Shown here: piece by piece, positions 44,113 through 52,743 of the stretch
Layout of the letters: the number at the start of each line of letters is the position of its first letter
How positions within the stretch are numbered: the stretch's first letter is position 1
Assembly (NCBI GenBank): GCA_016185245.1
Contig: JACPNZ010000030.1
Location: 118,423 to 182,422, forward strand
Length of the DNA: 64,000 bases
Origin: Hyphomicrobiales bacterium
GTDB taxonomy: Bacteria; Pseudomonadota; Alphaproteobacteria; Rhizobiales; Aestuariivirgaceae
Reading direction: 5' to 3'
Made by a program: the position numbers and the translations under genes
The notes under the pieces: model-generated
What the model saw: only the letters and a program-made list of their open reading frames with translations
Databases searched by the model: none
What the model was told of the DNA's origin: nothing

Positions 44113-45144
44113 ATGGAGAAGATCATGACAGTAGGCTTGGATTTGGCCAAGACAGTCTTTCAAGTGCATGCGATCGATGCCGCAGGTGTTTCGATCGTGC
44201 GGCGCTCACTGCGCCGATCGCAAGTTCTCGCCTTCTTTGAGAAACTTCCACCGTGCGTTGTTGGCATGGAGGCATGCGGAACGTCTCACTTCTGGGCTCG
44301 AGAGATAACGGCACTCGGCCACGACGTTCGCATGATGCCGCCAATTTATGTGAAGGCGTACGTCAAGCGCGGCAAGACAGATGCTGCAGACGCGGAAGCG
44401 ATCTGCGAGGCTGTCACCCGCCCGACGATGCGTTTCGTACCGGTCAAGACGGCCAACCAGCAAGGTGCGGGCATGATATTGAAAACCCGTGAACTACTGA
44501 TCCGACAGAGGAGCCAGACAGCCAATGCGTTGCGTGCCCACATGTCGGAGCTTGGCATCGTGACCACAACCGGAATGGCCAGCGTCGCCAAGCTCATTGG
44601 CTTGATCCGCAATGAGAGTGAAAGCCATATGCCGGAAGGTGCCAGGTTTGCCCTGAAGGAATTGGCTGAACAAATTGAGGCCCTCAATGTGCGGGTAGAA
44701 CGACTGGATCGGCAAATCATTGCGGCCGTGAAAGATGATGAAGATGCCCGGCGATTGACCAGCATTCCAGGCGTCGGCCCTATCATCGCAGCGACGGTTA
44801 GGGCGGCGGTACCGGATCCATCTGGGTTCCGGTCTGGGCGAGACTTCGCAGCTTGGATCGGACTGACGCCACGCGCCAATTCCAGTGGTGGGAAAGAGCG
44901 GGTCGGTTCAATATCGAAGCGGGGAAACCGGCAGTTGAGGATGTTGCTTATTGTCGGCGCCACATCGATCCTCAAACTTGGCAAATGGGGCCTCAAGATG
45001 CCGCAATGGGTCGGGGCCCTGATGCTTCGGTGACCATTCAAGATTGTCGCCGTGGCTCTGGCAAACAAGATAGCGCGGACCATCTGGGCTCTGCTGACGA
45101 AGGGCGGTACCTATCAACCCCCGTACGCCATGAGAAATGCATAG
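44113..45144 (+). mobile_element. IS110-family transposase (DEDD) with an in-frame stop near its end
   Basis: The first 306 codons carry TVGLDLAKTVFQVHAID (first Asp), VVGMEACGTSHFWARE (Glu) and YVKRGKTDAADAEAICEAV (Asp, Asp), the RuvC-like DEDD site. The C-terminal Tnp20 domain has LTSIPGVGPIIAATV and FAAWIGLTPRANSSGGKERV with the catalytic Ser, and GNRQLRMLLIVGA. A TGA (45031-45033) interrupts MLR-stop-PFKIVAVALANKIA; after it the same frame continues with the usual RTIWALLTKGGTYQ to TAG at 45142. A single C-to-T change of CGA would explain this. The upstream 140 bases (43972-44112) could include the element's non-coding end. Confidence 0.88.
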
Positions 45145-45618
45145 CCCTACAAGGAGCTTCGGCGTGGAAGAACCGGAGAATACGGCAAGGTGTTCAATGC
45201 GTGGATGAACCAAGAGGGGCGACAACCCAATGCAGATCAGACCGTCTGACTCACTGCGCATTCAAGCGCGCGAATTTGATTTGGCGATCCTGCATTGCGG
45301 ATATCATCGTGACCATCGGTCAGAAGACCGAGCACAAAGGCCGGACATATGACTGCACCGTCCGTCTTGGGAAAACACCGCAAAAAACGCTTGCCATCGG
45401 GGCCGTTCCACATATGAGTCAGAGCCCAACATTGACCCCACCGCCAAAGTCACCCAGCACGTGGATTTAATTGAAAAATATGAGAATTTGACCGGGTTAT
45501 TTTTCGCGCGAAACGTGACCCTTGCCAGGAAACCGATTCACCCGACTATTCAACGATACGCACCACACTCGAACGGGGTCATGGTTGGATGCGTTCTTAC
45601 AGATCTGTCGTCGCCACG
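45145..45618. other. Non-coding stretch at the right edge of the island
   Basis: No supported gene, repeat or RNA was found in these 474 bases. The sequence is less GC-rich than the flanking metabolic genes. It holds the junction between the IS110 element and the sialidase-type cluster; a precise boundary was not seen. Confidence 0.5.
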
Positions 45619-46740
45619 TTACAACCGCCAGCGGGTGAATTCGACGCCGGTGACGCCACCTGCATCCTGGCAGTAGTAGACCGTGAACAGGCTGCCGTCA
45701 GCAAGCAGGACACTTGCCGGGTAGCCCAGATCGCGATTGGGAAGATGGCGGCGGATCATGACGGGCTGCCGCTGCCAGCTCTTCCCATGATCCTCCGACA
45801 GCACCGCCTGGATACTGTATTCCGGCTGCCGCATGCCGAACGAGCAGAGAAGCCGCCCGTCGGCAAGCCGCAGCAGATGCGGAGGATAGCCGGCGATACC
45901 GGTCGGCTCCGCATCACTCCAGCTCGATCCACCGTCAGCCGAGCGGCAGACATGCATGATGCGGGTGGCATCCTCACGTATCATGCAGACGATGTCACCT
46001 TCAGCCGTCAGCACCATGGCAGGTTCAGTAAACAGCCGGCCCTCGCGGAACGCGACCAGCTGCGGCTCCCGCCACGAGGCACCGCCGTCGTGGGAGGTCA
46101 CCGTAAAGATGGTATGATAGTCCGGAACATTGTTAAGCGGCAGGAGCAGGGTGCCATCGGGAAATTCAAGGCAGCCGCGCAGGCCGTAGCCGCCGTGAAA
46201 TGGTCCGGTATCAATCTTGACCGTTTGCAAGAAGCTCCGGCCCCCGTCATCGCTGAGATGTACAAAACTGTCGCCATGCCCCCTGGCCCAAGGTGCGAAG
46301 TCATCCGGCGCCGTGGCGATCTGGTTGCCGGTCTCGAGTTCGGCCGATTCGATCAGTTCCCGGACAAACACTTCCGGATAGCACAGCGGTTCCGGCTGAA
46401 GCCGCCGGCCAAGGTCCAGCGGATACCAGCGGAAGCACCACTGGTTGAGCAGCACCCGACCAGAGGCCAGTTGTGTCAAGCTGGCGCATTCGGTGCCATT
46501 GCACTCGTAGTTGGGCGCAACCTGTGGCGCCGACCAGGTGGTTCCCAGGTCGGTACTTCGGGTGATGAAATTGCGGTACTGCGGATCGTGCGGCGGATGA
46601 AAAATGAACAAGTTGCGCCGGGTCTGATTGAATACCGCGACGATTGCCCCATCCGCCGTCGCTATTGCATGGGGATGTGAGCAATAGAGATAGGAATCGC
46701 GGAAGATCACGCCTTGCGAGATGATTTGGGCATTGGCCAT
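45619..46740 (-). CDS. Sialidase-fold (BNR/Asp-box) protein 1
   Basis: The protein is about 373 aa from ATG 46740; the frame is open to 46836. Five Asp-box repeats mark a six-bladed propeller: STDLGTTWSAP, SDDGGRSFLQ, SHDGGASWREP, SADGGSSWSDA and SEDHGKSWQRQ. Between them are NGTECASLTQL and GGYGLRGCLEFPDGT. No signal peptide is visible, so it should be cytoplasmic. No FRIP motif of classical sialidases is present. It is divergent from the sugar permease genes (46853). It is close to the protein at 53802, so the pair are paralogues. Sialidase or another sugar-acid glycosidase is inference from the fold. Confidence 0.75.
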   Translation of the reverse strand: MANAQIISQGVIFRDSYLYCSHPHAIATADGAIVAVFNQTRRNLFIFHPPHDPQYRNFITRSTDLGTTWSAPQVAPNYECNGTECASLTQLASGRVLLNQWCFRWYPLDLGRRLQPEPLCYPEVFVRELIESAELETGNQIATAPDDFAPWARGHGDSFVHLSDDGGRSFLQTVKIDTGPFHGGYGLRGCLEFPDGTLLLPLNNVPDYHTIFTVTSHDGGASWREPQLVAFREGRLFTEPAMVLTAEGDIVCMIREDATRIMHVCRSADGGSSWSDAEPTGIAGYPPHLLRLADGRLLCSFGMRQPEYSIQAVLSEDHGKSWQRQPVMIRRHLPNRDLGYPASVLLADGSLFTVYYCQDAGGVTGVEFTRWRL

Positions 46741-46840
46741 GACTGCAGCCTGACCAAGCCGCTCCGCCTTGGCAAGAGTTCCGGGAAATTCGTCAAGTTT
46801 GCGGCCTTGGCAGTCAATTTCCACCCGCCTTCCCATCGCG

Positions 46841-46846
46841 TATAAT
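46841..46846 (+). promoter_or_regulatory. TATAAT -10 just before the sugar permease gene
   Basis: TATAAT lies 6 bases before the ATG at 46853. Transcription starting about 7 bases after the -10 would begin at or near the ATG, giving a leaderless mRNA. The region 17 bases upstream (TTTCCA) is a poor -35. Confidence 0.4.
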
Positions 46847-46852
46847 TCTCCA

Positions 46853-47767
46853 ATGGCGCATTTACGGCAACTTCAATCCAAGTCCGGCCACCCGAAACGT
46901 CGGGACTTTGGCCAGCCGATCGACTGGATCGCCTATGTTTTCGTGGCGCTCTTCACTTTGCCTTTCCTGATCTTCAACATCGCGCCCATTGCCTTCTCCG
47001 CCTATCTCTCGCTCATGCAATGGAGCATCTTCGGGCCACCGCGCTTCGTCGGCCTGAAGAACTACCGTGACGCGCTGCACAACGACCAGATCGTCATGGC
47101 CTTTCAGAATGTGTTGTACTACGGCCTGCTGATCGTGCCGGGGGTGCTGGTTCTCGGTCTCGCCGCCGCCCTCTATGTGCATCAGCGCTGGCCGTTGTCG
47201 GCATTCGCGCGGGTCTGTTTCTTTTCACCCTATGTGGTGTCGGCGACGGTGATCGGCCTCATTTGGGTGTGGCTGCTCGATACCCAGTTCGGCCTGGTCA
47301 ATCACTATCTGGGTTTCCTCGGCATCTCCAAGGTCCCTTGGCTCACCAGCACCGACTGGGCCCTCTATGGTGTCAGCATTACCTCGATCTGGTGGGACAT
47401 GGGGCTCGCCTTCGTTCTGTTGCTGGCCGCCCTGCAGGACATTCTGGCCGATCTTTACGATGCCGCCGAGGTCGATGGCGCTACTGCCCGCCAACGCCTG
47501 TGGTATGTGACCCTGCCACAACTCAGGCCGGTGATCAGCATGGTGGTCACCCTGCAGCTCATTTCCACCATGCGCATCTTCAGCCAGGTTTATGTGATGA
47601 CCAGCGGCGGCCCGGCATCGAGTTCGACGTCGGTGCTCTATGAACTTTTCACCACCGCCATTCGCAACCAGAAATTCGGGTTGGCGGCGGCCGTTTCGAT
47701 GATGCTGTTTGCCCTCATTCTGGTCGTGACTTTGCTTAGCCGCCGCCTGATCCGGGAGCAGAGCTGA
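46853..47767 (+). CDS. CUT1-type sugar ABC transporter permease (MalF-like)
   Basis: The protein is 304 aa from ATG 46853; the frame is open to 46769. Six helices begin with DWIAYVFVALFTLPFLIFNI. The coupling loop is LYDAAEVDGATARQRLWYVT, followed by LPQLRPVISMVVTLQLI, as in MalF/UgpA proteins. It overlaps the next permease by one base (TGATG). Its binding protein is probably the one at 60285, its ATPase the one at 56236. It imports a sugar or sugar acid. Confidence 0.88.
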   Translation: MAHLRQLQSKSGHPKRRDFGQPIDWIAYVFVALFTLPFLIFNIAPIAFSAYLSLMQWSIFGPPRFVGLKNYRDALHNDQIVMAFQNVLYYGLLIVPGVLVLGLAAALYVHQRWPLSAFARVCFFSPYVVSATVIGLIWVWLLDTQFGLVNHYLGFLGISKVPWLTSTDWALYGVSITSIWWDMGLAFVLLLAALQDILADLYDAAEVDGATARQRLWYVTLPQLRPVISMVVTLQLISTMRIFSQVYVMTSGGPASSSTSVLYELFTTAIRNQKFGLAAAVSMMLFALILVVTLLSRRLIREQS

Positions 47768-48648
47768 TGGCGGATCGCCTGCACAATTCCCTGGTCCGCC
47801 TGCTTAAGGCCTACAATCTGCGCCCCGCCGATGTGCCGATCTGGCTTATCGGCCTGGCTATTGCCGCCCTGTGGATCATGCCCTTCGTGTGGATGGTCTC
47901 GACCTCGCTCAAATATCCCAGCGATGTCATGACCAGCGAGGTCGAGTGGTTCCCGCGCCGTGTCACGCTGGAAAACTACGTCTACATCTTCACCAAATAC
48001 CGGGTGGCGCGCTGGGCCCTCAACAGTATCATCGTTGTCACATTCAGCACCTTCTTCTCCGTGCTGGGCGGCGCGCTTGCCGGCTATGCCCTGGCGCGCA
48101 TGAATTTTCCCGGCAAGAAGCTTCTGTTCTTCCTTTACATCGCCTCACTTATGGTACCGATCGAGGTCTATGCCATTCCGATGCTGCTCGGCATGGTCAA
48201 GCTCGGGCTGGCCAACAGCTACCCGGCCATCATCCTGCCCTCCATCGGCAATGTCTTCAGCGTCCTGATCTTCCGCCAGTTCTTTCTCAACTTCCCGCGC
48301 GATCTCGAGGACGCCGCCCGCATCGATGGCGCCGGCCACGGCCTGATCTTCTGGAAGATCGCCCTGCCGCTGGCCCGGGCGCCGCTGATCGCCGCCACCG
48401 TCATCGTCTTCGTGCTCAACTGGAACAACTTCTTGTGGCCGCTGCTCATCACCTTCGACGAGTCGATGAAGACCTTGCCGGTGGGGATAGCCGCCTTTAC
48501 GCCGCTCTACGGCACCGCCACCCAGCTGCAGGGCTTCGCCGCCTCGATGGCCGGCGTCACGGTTCTCAGCCTGCCCAGCGTGCTGGTGTTCCTGGTGCTG
48601 CAACGCTACTTCATTCAGGGTATTTCCAGTGGGGCGATCCGTGGCTGA
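47767..48648 (+). CDS. CUT1-type sugar ABC transporter permease (MalG-like)
   Basis: The protein is 293 aa. MPFVWMVSTSLKYPSDVMTS, NSIIVVTFSTFFSVLGGAL, the coupling loop DLEDAARIDGAGHGLIFWKI and ALPLARAPLIAATVIVFVL fit MalG/UgpE. About six helices. It pairs with the upstream permease. Its last 8 bases overlap the aldehyde dehydrogenase start. Confidence 0.88.
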   Translation: MADRLHNSLVRLLKAYNLRPADVPIWLIGLAIAALWIMPFVWMVSTSLKYPSDVMTSEVEWFPRRVTLENYVYIFTKYRVARWALNSIIVVTFSTFFSVLGGALAGYALARMNFPGKKLLFFLYIASLMVPIEVYAIPMLLGMVKLGLANSYPAIILPSIGNVFSVLIFRQFFLNFPRDLEDAARIDGAGHGLIFWKIALPLARAPLIAATVIVFVLNWNNFLWPLLITFDESMKTLPVGIAAFTPLYGTATQLQGFAASMAGVTVLSLPSVLVFLVLQRYFIQGISSGAIRG

Positions 48649-50077
48649 CATCCGGCATGTGAATTTTATCGACAATGGCTGGGTGCAGCCGGCCGGCGGC
48701 TCATTCCTCGTCACTGTGGACCCGGCGACCGAAGAGCCTCTGGCGGAGTTCGCCCGCTCCGGAGCGGCCGACATCGACAGGGCCGTCCAGTCGGCGGAGC
48801 GCGCCTTTCGCAGCGACTGGTCGCGGCTGACGCCGGGCGAGCGCTCCCGGTTGCTGTTCGGGCTTGCCGACCTGATCGCTGCCGATCGCGACCACCTGAC
48901 GCGGCTCGAAACTCTCGACGTCGGCAAGACGTTGCGCGACTCCCTGGGCGACATCGACGGGGTTGTGGCAACCCTGCGGTTCAATGCCGGGGCCGCCGAC
49001 AAGCTGCGCGGTAGCACCATTCCGCTGGGCCCCGATCAGATCGACTTCACCGTGCTGGAGCCGCTCGGCGTCACCGCCCATATCGTGCCGTGGAATTTTC
49101 CGCTCGGCATGGCGATGCGCTCGCTGGCGCCGGCACTCGCCGCCGGCTGCACCTGCGTCCTGAAGCCGGCCGAGCAGTCGCCGCTTTCGGCGCTGGCCTT
49201 CGCCGAGCTAATCGCCAAGACCGGCTTCCCACCCGGCGTCATCAACATCGTGACGGGCCTTGGCGAAGAGGCCGGCGAGGCGCTGGTGCGCCATCCCCTA
49301 GTGCGCGGCATCACCTTCACCGGTTCGGTCGAGACCGGGCGCCTGGTAATGGCGGCGGCGGCCCAGGGCATCAAGCCGGTGGTTCTTGAACTCGGCGGCA
49401 AGAATCCGATGATCGTGTTCGCCGACGCCGATCTCGAGCGCGCCGCCGCCGACGCCGCCATGGCAAGCTTCGAGAACTGCGGCCAGGTCTGTTCCTCGTC
49501 CTCGCGCTATCTGCTGGCAGCAGAAATCCACGACGAGTTTCTAGAGCGCCTGACGGCCAAGGCCAAGGCCCTTTCGATCGGCCCCGGCATTGACAACCAC
49601 GATCTCGGGCCCCTGGTCTCGGCCGAACAGTACGACAAGGTGCGAGGCCTGATCGCGGCCGGCCAGCGCGATGGTGCCAGGTTGCGCCTTGGCGGCGGAC
49701 GGCCCTCCCATCTCAATCGCGGCTATTTCGTCGAGCCCACCATTTTCGACCGCGTCGATCCGGCGATGGCCGTGGCCCGGCAGGAGATTTTCGGCCCGGC
49801 CGGCTGCGCCATCGACATCGCCGACGAGGACGAGGCGATGGCTATCGCCAACGGGCTGGGCTATGGTCTGGCCGCCGGCATCTACACCCGTGACATTTCG
49901 CGCGCCCTGCGGTTGATGCGCCGGCTCGACCACGGGTCGGTATGGATCAATGGCTGGTGGATGGGCGGCGTGCAGGCGCCGACCGGCGGCATGAAAGAAA
50001 GCGGCATCGGGCGCGAGCGCGGCATGGAAGGCGTTCACAACTACCTGCAGATCAAGAACGTGGCGGTGAGGTTCTGA
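48641..50077 (+). CDS. NAD(P)-dependent aldehyde dehydrogenase
   Basis: The protein is 478 aa from GTG 48641 (a GTG at 48629 is the alternative). Catalytic Glu is in VVLELGGKNPMIVF and the catalytic Cys in ENCGQVCSSSSRYL. The NAD-binding part has HIVPWNFPLGMAMRSLAPAL and FTGSVETGR. It ends with TGGMKESGIGRERG. The betaine/semialdehyde dehydrogenase type fits. In this cluster the likely substrate is a semialdehyde made from a sugar acid (inference). It overlaps the permease end and is 1 base before the UxaA-type gene. Confidence 0.9.
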   Translation: MADIRHVNFIDNGWVQPAGGSFLVTVDPATEEPLAEFARSGAADIDRAVQSAERAFRSDWSRLTPGERSRLLFGLADLIAADRDHLTRLETLDVGKTLRDSLGDIDGVVATLRFNAGAADKLRGSTIPLGPDQIDFTVLEPLGVTAHIVPWNFPLGMAMRSLAPALAAGCTCVLKPAEQSPLSALAFAELIAKTGFPPGVINIVTGLGEEAGEALVRHPLVRGITFTGSVETGRLVMAAAAQGIKPVVLELGGKNPMIVFADADLERAAADAAMASFENCGQVCSSSSRYLLAAEIHDEFLERLTAKAKALSIGPGIDNHDLGPLVSAEQYDKVRGLIAAGQRDGARLRLGGGRPSHLNRGYFVEPTIFDRVDPAMAVARQEIFGPAGCAIDIADEDEAMAIANGLGYGLAAGIYTRDISRALRLMRRLDHGSVWINGWWMGGVQAPTGGMKESGIGRERGMEGVHNYLQIKNVAVRF

Positions 50078-50078
50078 C

Positions 50079-51608
50079 ATGTCGAACCGGCCCTCGGTCC
50101 TGCAACTCCAGCCCACCGACAACGTGGCCATTGCCCTCGAAGACCTGCCGCCCGGTGCCGAACTGGGGATGGCCGAAGCAATCGCCGCCGAAGCCATTCC
50201 GCGCGGCCACAAGGTTGCGCTGCGAGCGATCGCCCGCGGCGAGCGGGTGCGCAAATACGGCCAGGTGATCGGTGAGGCGACGGCGGCGATCGAAGCGGGC
50301 CGTCACGTCCACGTCCACAACCTCGCCTTCTGCCCCAGCGAAGCCGACCATAGTATCGGAAACTCCCCACCCGGCGAACTTTCGCTTCCCGCCTCGCCGC
50401 ACACTACTTTCATGGGATTGCGGCGATCCGACGGAAGGGTCGCTACCCGCAATTACATCGGTGTCGTGACCAGCGTGAATTGCGCCAATACCGTGGCCCG
50501 CCTGATTGCCGATCAGTTCCGCTTTCCGGGCGCGCTCGCCGAGTTTCCCAACGTCGACGGCATAGTGGCGCTCACCCATGCGCAGGGGTGTGCCGCCGGC
50601 AGCGACAGCGAAGCGACCGATCTCCTGCGCCGCACCATCGGCGGCTATCTCGGTCACCCCAACTTCGCCGCAGTGCTGGTCGTCGGGCTGGGCTGCGAGT
50701 CCAATCAGATCGACCGGCTGCTCGACCAGCAGGGCCTCGCCGCCGATGCTCGCATCCGGCCGTTCGTCATCCAGGAGATGGGCGGGACGGCGCGCACCGT
50801 GCAGGGCGGGGTTGGGCAAATTCGCGAACTGCTGCCCGATGCCAACCGCGTCGCGCGCGAGCCCGTGCCGCTTAGCCACCTCAAGCTCGGCCTGCAGTGC
50901 GGCGGCTCCGACGGTTTCTCCGGGTTCACCGCCAATCCGGCGCTGGGCGTTGCCTCCGACCTGCTGGTCGTCCGCGGCGGTACTTCGATCCTCAGCGAGA
51001 CGCCGGAAATCTACGGCGCCGAGCACACCCTGCTGTCGCGCGCCGCCAGCCGCGAGGTTGGCGAGAAGCTGCTCGGCCTGCTCTCCTGGTGGGAGACCTA
51101 TGCCGCGGCGAGCAAGGAGTCACTCGACAACAATCCCTCGCCCGGCAACAAGGAAGGCGGCCTCACCACCATCCTGGAAAAATCCCTGGGTGCCGCCGCC
51201 AAGGGCGGGCGCAGCGAGCTTGCCGCCGTCTATGGCTATGCCGAGCCGGTGACCAAGCCGGGCTTCGTGTTTATGGATACGCCAGGCTACGATCCGGTGT
51301 CGGTTACCGGCCAGGTGGCGGGCGGCGCCAATCTCATCTGTTTCACCACCGGCCGCGGCTCCTGCTTCGGCTGCAAGCCGGCGCCCAGCCTGAAGCTTGC
51401 CACCAACACGCCCCTCTATCGCCGGATGGAAGATGACATGGATCTCAACTGCGGCGAAGTCATGGATGGCGCGGCGACGGTTGCCGAGATGGGCACCCGC
51501 ATCTTCGATCTCATCGTCGATACGGCCTCGGGCCGCCGCACCAAGAGCGAGGTGCTGGGCTATGGCGGCGACGAATTCGCTCCCTGGCAGCTCGGCGCGA
51601 CGCTGTAA
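50079..51608 (+). CDS. UxaA-family altronate/galactarate-type dehydratase
   Basis: The protein is 509 aa. The first 90 residues are the SAF domain (VAIALEDLPPGAELG, HKVALRAIARGERVRKYGQV). The main part has the family marks LTHAQGCAAGSDSE, LGLQCGGSDGFSGFTANPA, GGLTTILEKSLGAAAKGG, DTPGYDPVSVTGQVAGGA and GSCFGCKPAPSLKLATNT. Iron-dependent dehydratases of this group turn aldonic or aldaric acids into 2-keto-3-deoxy acids. It follows the aldehyde dehydrogenase directly, which supports a sugar-acid pathway. Confidence 0.9.
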   Translation: MSNRPSVLQLQPTDNVAIALEDLPPGAELGMAEAIAAEAIPRGHKVALRAIARGERVRKYGQVIGEATAAIEAGRHVHVHNLAFCPSEADHSIGNSPPGELSLPASPHTTFMGLRRSDGRVATRNYIGVVTSVNCANTVARLIADQFRFPGALAEFPNVDGIVALTHAQGCAAGSDSEATDLLRRTIGGYLGHPNFAAVLVVGLGCESNQIDRLLDQQGLAADARIRPFVIQEMGGTARTVQGGVGQIRELLPDANRVAREPVPLSHLKLGLQCGGSDGFSGFTANPALGVASDLLVVRGGTSILSETPEIYGAEHTLLSRAASREVGEKLLGLLSWWETYAAASKESLDNNPSPGNKEGGLTTILEKSLGAAAKGGRSELAAVYGYAEPVTKPGFVFMDTPGYDPVSVTGQVAGGANLICFTTGRGSCFGCKPAPSLKLATNTPLYRRMEDDMDLNCGEVMDGAATVAEMGTRIFDLIVDTASGRRTKSEVLGYGGDEFAPWQLGATL

Positions 51609-51626
51609 GTGAATTGCGGCTCTGGC

Positions 51627-52676
51627 CTAATTCTTGAGATGCTGCTCAAGCTCAGGCCGGAAGCGCTTCAGGCCGTCGCTGGCGAAGTTGCGCCGGAACT
51701 CGCGCGGCGGCACGCCGAAATATTCCTTGAAAGTGCGCGAGAAGACCTCCGGAGACGTGAATCCGCAGGAGGCGGCGATATCCTGGATCGGCACGTCGCT
51801 GTAGAACAGTGCATTGCGCGCCGCCTGCAACCTGATTTTGCGATAGTAGCGCATCGGCGGCTCGCCCATGCGGTCGCGCAACACCCGGCTGAGCGCCCGC
51901 AGCGACAGCCCAGCGCGCTTGGCAAGGCGATCGGCGGTGAGCGGCGTCTTGATGTTCTCCTCCATGTCATGGAGGATGCGGGTCAGCGGCGAGTGAATGT
52001 CGCCGGTGATGTGCTCGGCGGCGAGCCGTTGCGGTTCGTTTTCGCGGCGAATGCGTTGGACGATGAAGGCATTGGCCACCACCTGGGCGAGCGTGGCCCC
52101 GTGGCGCCGGGCGATAAGATTGAGCATCATGTCGAGGGTCGCATGACCGCCGGCGCAGGTGATGCGGTCGCGGTCGATGGTATAGAGTTGCTCGGTGATT
52201 TTGATGGCCGGAAAGCGGTCGGCGAAGGTGGTGGCCGACTCCCAGTGGATCGTCGCCTGGTGGCCGTCGAGAAGTCCCGCTTCGGCGAGCGCAAAGGCGC
52301 CGGTATCGACACCGCCCAGAACGCTGCCGTGGCGAGCGAGCTTGCGCAGCCAGTTGAGCAGGCGCTTCGACATCTGCTGTACCGGGTGGTTGCCGCCGAA
52401 CACAATGACCGTCGGGAACCACGGAATGTCCTGAATGGTGGCATCGACGGTGACCGACATGCCGTTGCAGGATTTGACCGTGTCGCCGCTGACCGAGATG
52501 AGTTGCCAGTCATAGAGCTTGCGGCCGCGGTTCTGGTTGGCGATGCGCAGCGCTTCGATCGCCGGTATCAGCGCGTAAAGCGGAAACTCGGGGAGCAACA
52601 GGAAGCCGAAGCGCACGAGATCGCTGTCCGTATCCTTCAACATCACCTGCTTTACACCGGCAATGCTCGCTTGCAT
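51627..52676 (-). CDS. GlxA-type transcriptional regulator (DJ-1/PfpI plus AraC)
   Basis: The protein is 349 aa. The N-terminal DJ-1-like domain has LVRFGFLLLPEFPLYALIPA, IEALRIAN and VDTGAFALAEAGLLDGHQAT. The C-terminal AraC domain (two HTH) has LTADRLAKRAGLSLRALSRV, GEPPMRYYRKIRLQAARNAL and SDVPIQDIAASCGFTSPEVF, SRTFKEYFGVPPREFRR. Such regulators usually activate catabolic genes for small nitrogenous or acidic compounds. It sits divergently from the Ldh-type gene with a 67-base shared gap, where its binding site is expected. It is the only regulator in the cluster. Confidence 0.9.
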   Translation of the reverse strand: MQASIAGVKQVMLKDTDSDLVRFGFLLLPEFPLYALIPAIEALRIANQNRGRKLYDWQLISVSGDTVKSCNGMSVTVDATIQDIPWFPTVIVFGGNHPVQQMSKRLLNWLRKLARHGSVLGGVDTGAFALAEAGLLDGHQATIHWESATTFADRFPAIKITEQLYTIDRDRITCAGGHATLDMMLNLIARRHGATLAQVVANAFIVQRIRRENEPQRLAAEHITGDIHSPLTRILHDMEENIKTPLTADRLAKRAGLSLRALSRVLRDRMGEPPMRYYRKIRLQAARNALFYSDVPIQDIAASCGFTSPEVFSRTFKEYFGVPPREFRRNFASDGLKRFRPELEQHLKN

Positions 52677-52743
52677 GATGGATTTCTCCCCACTTGGATC
52701 ATCAACTTTCTGGCCGTCGTAGTCAACCTGATCTGGAGCCCGT

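Noticed and set aside
31638..45618. Direct repeat of the tRNA 3' end as an island border
   Set aside because: No second copy of the T-arm/acceptor sequence was seen between the tRNA and 45.6 kb.
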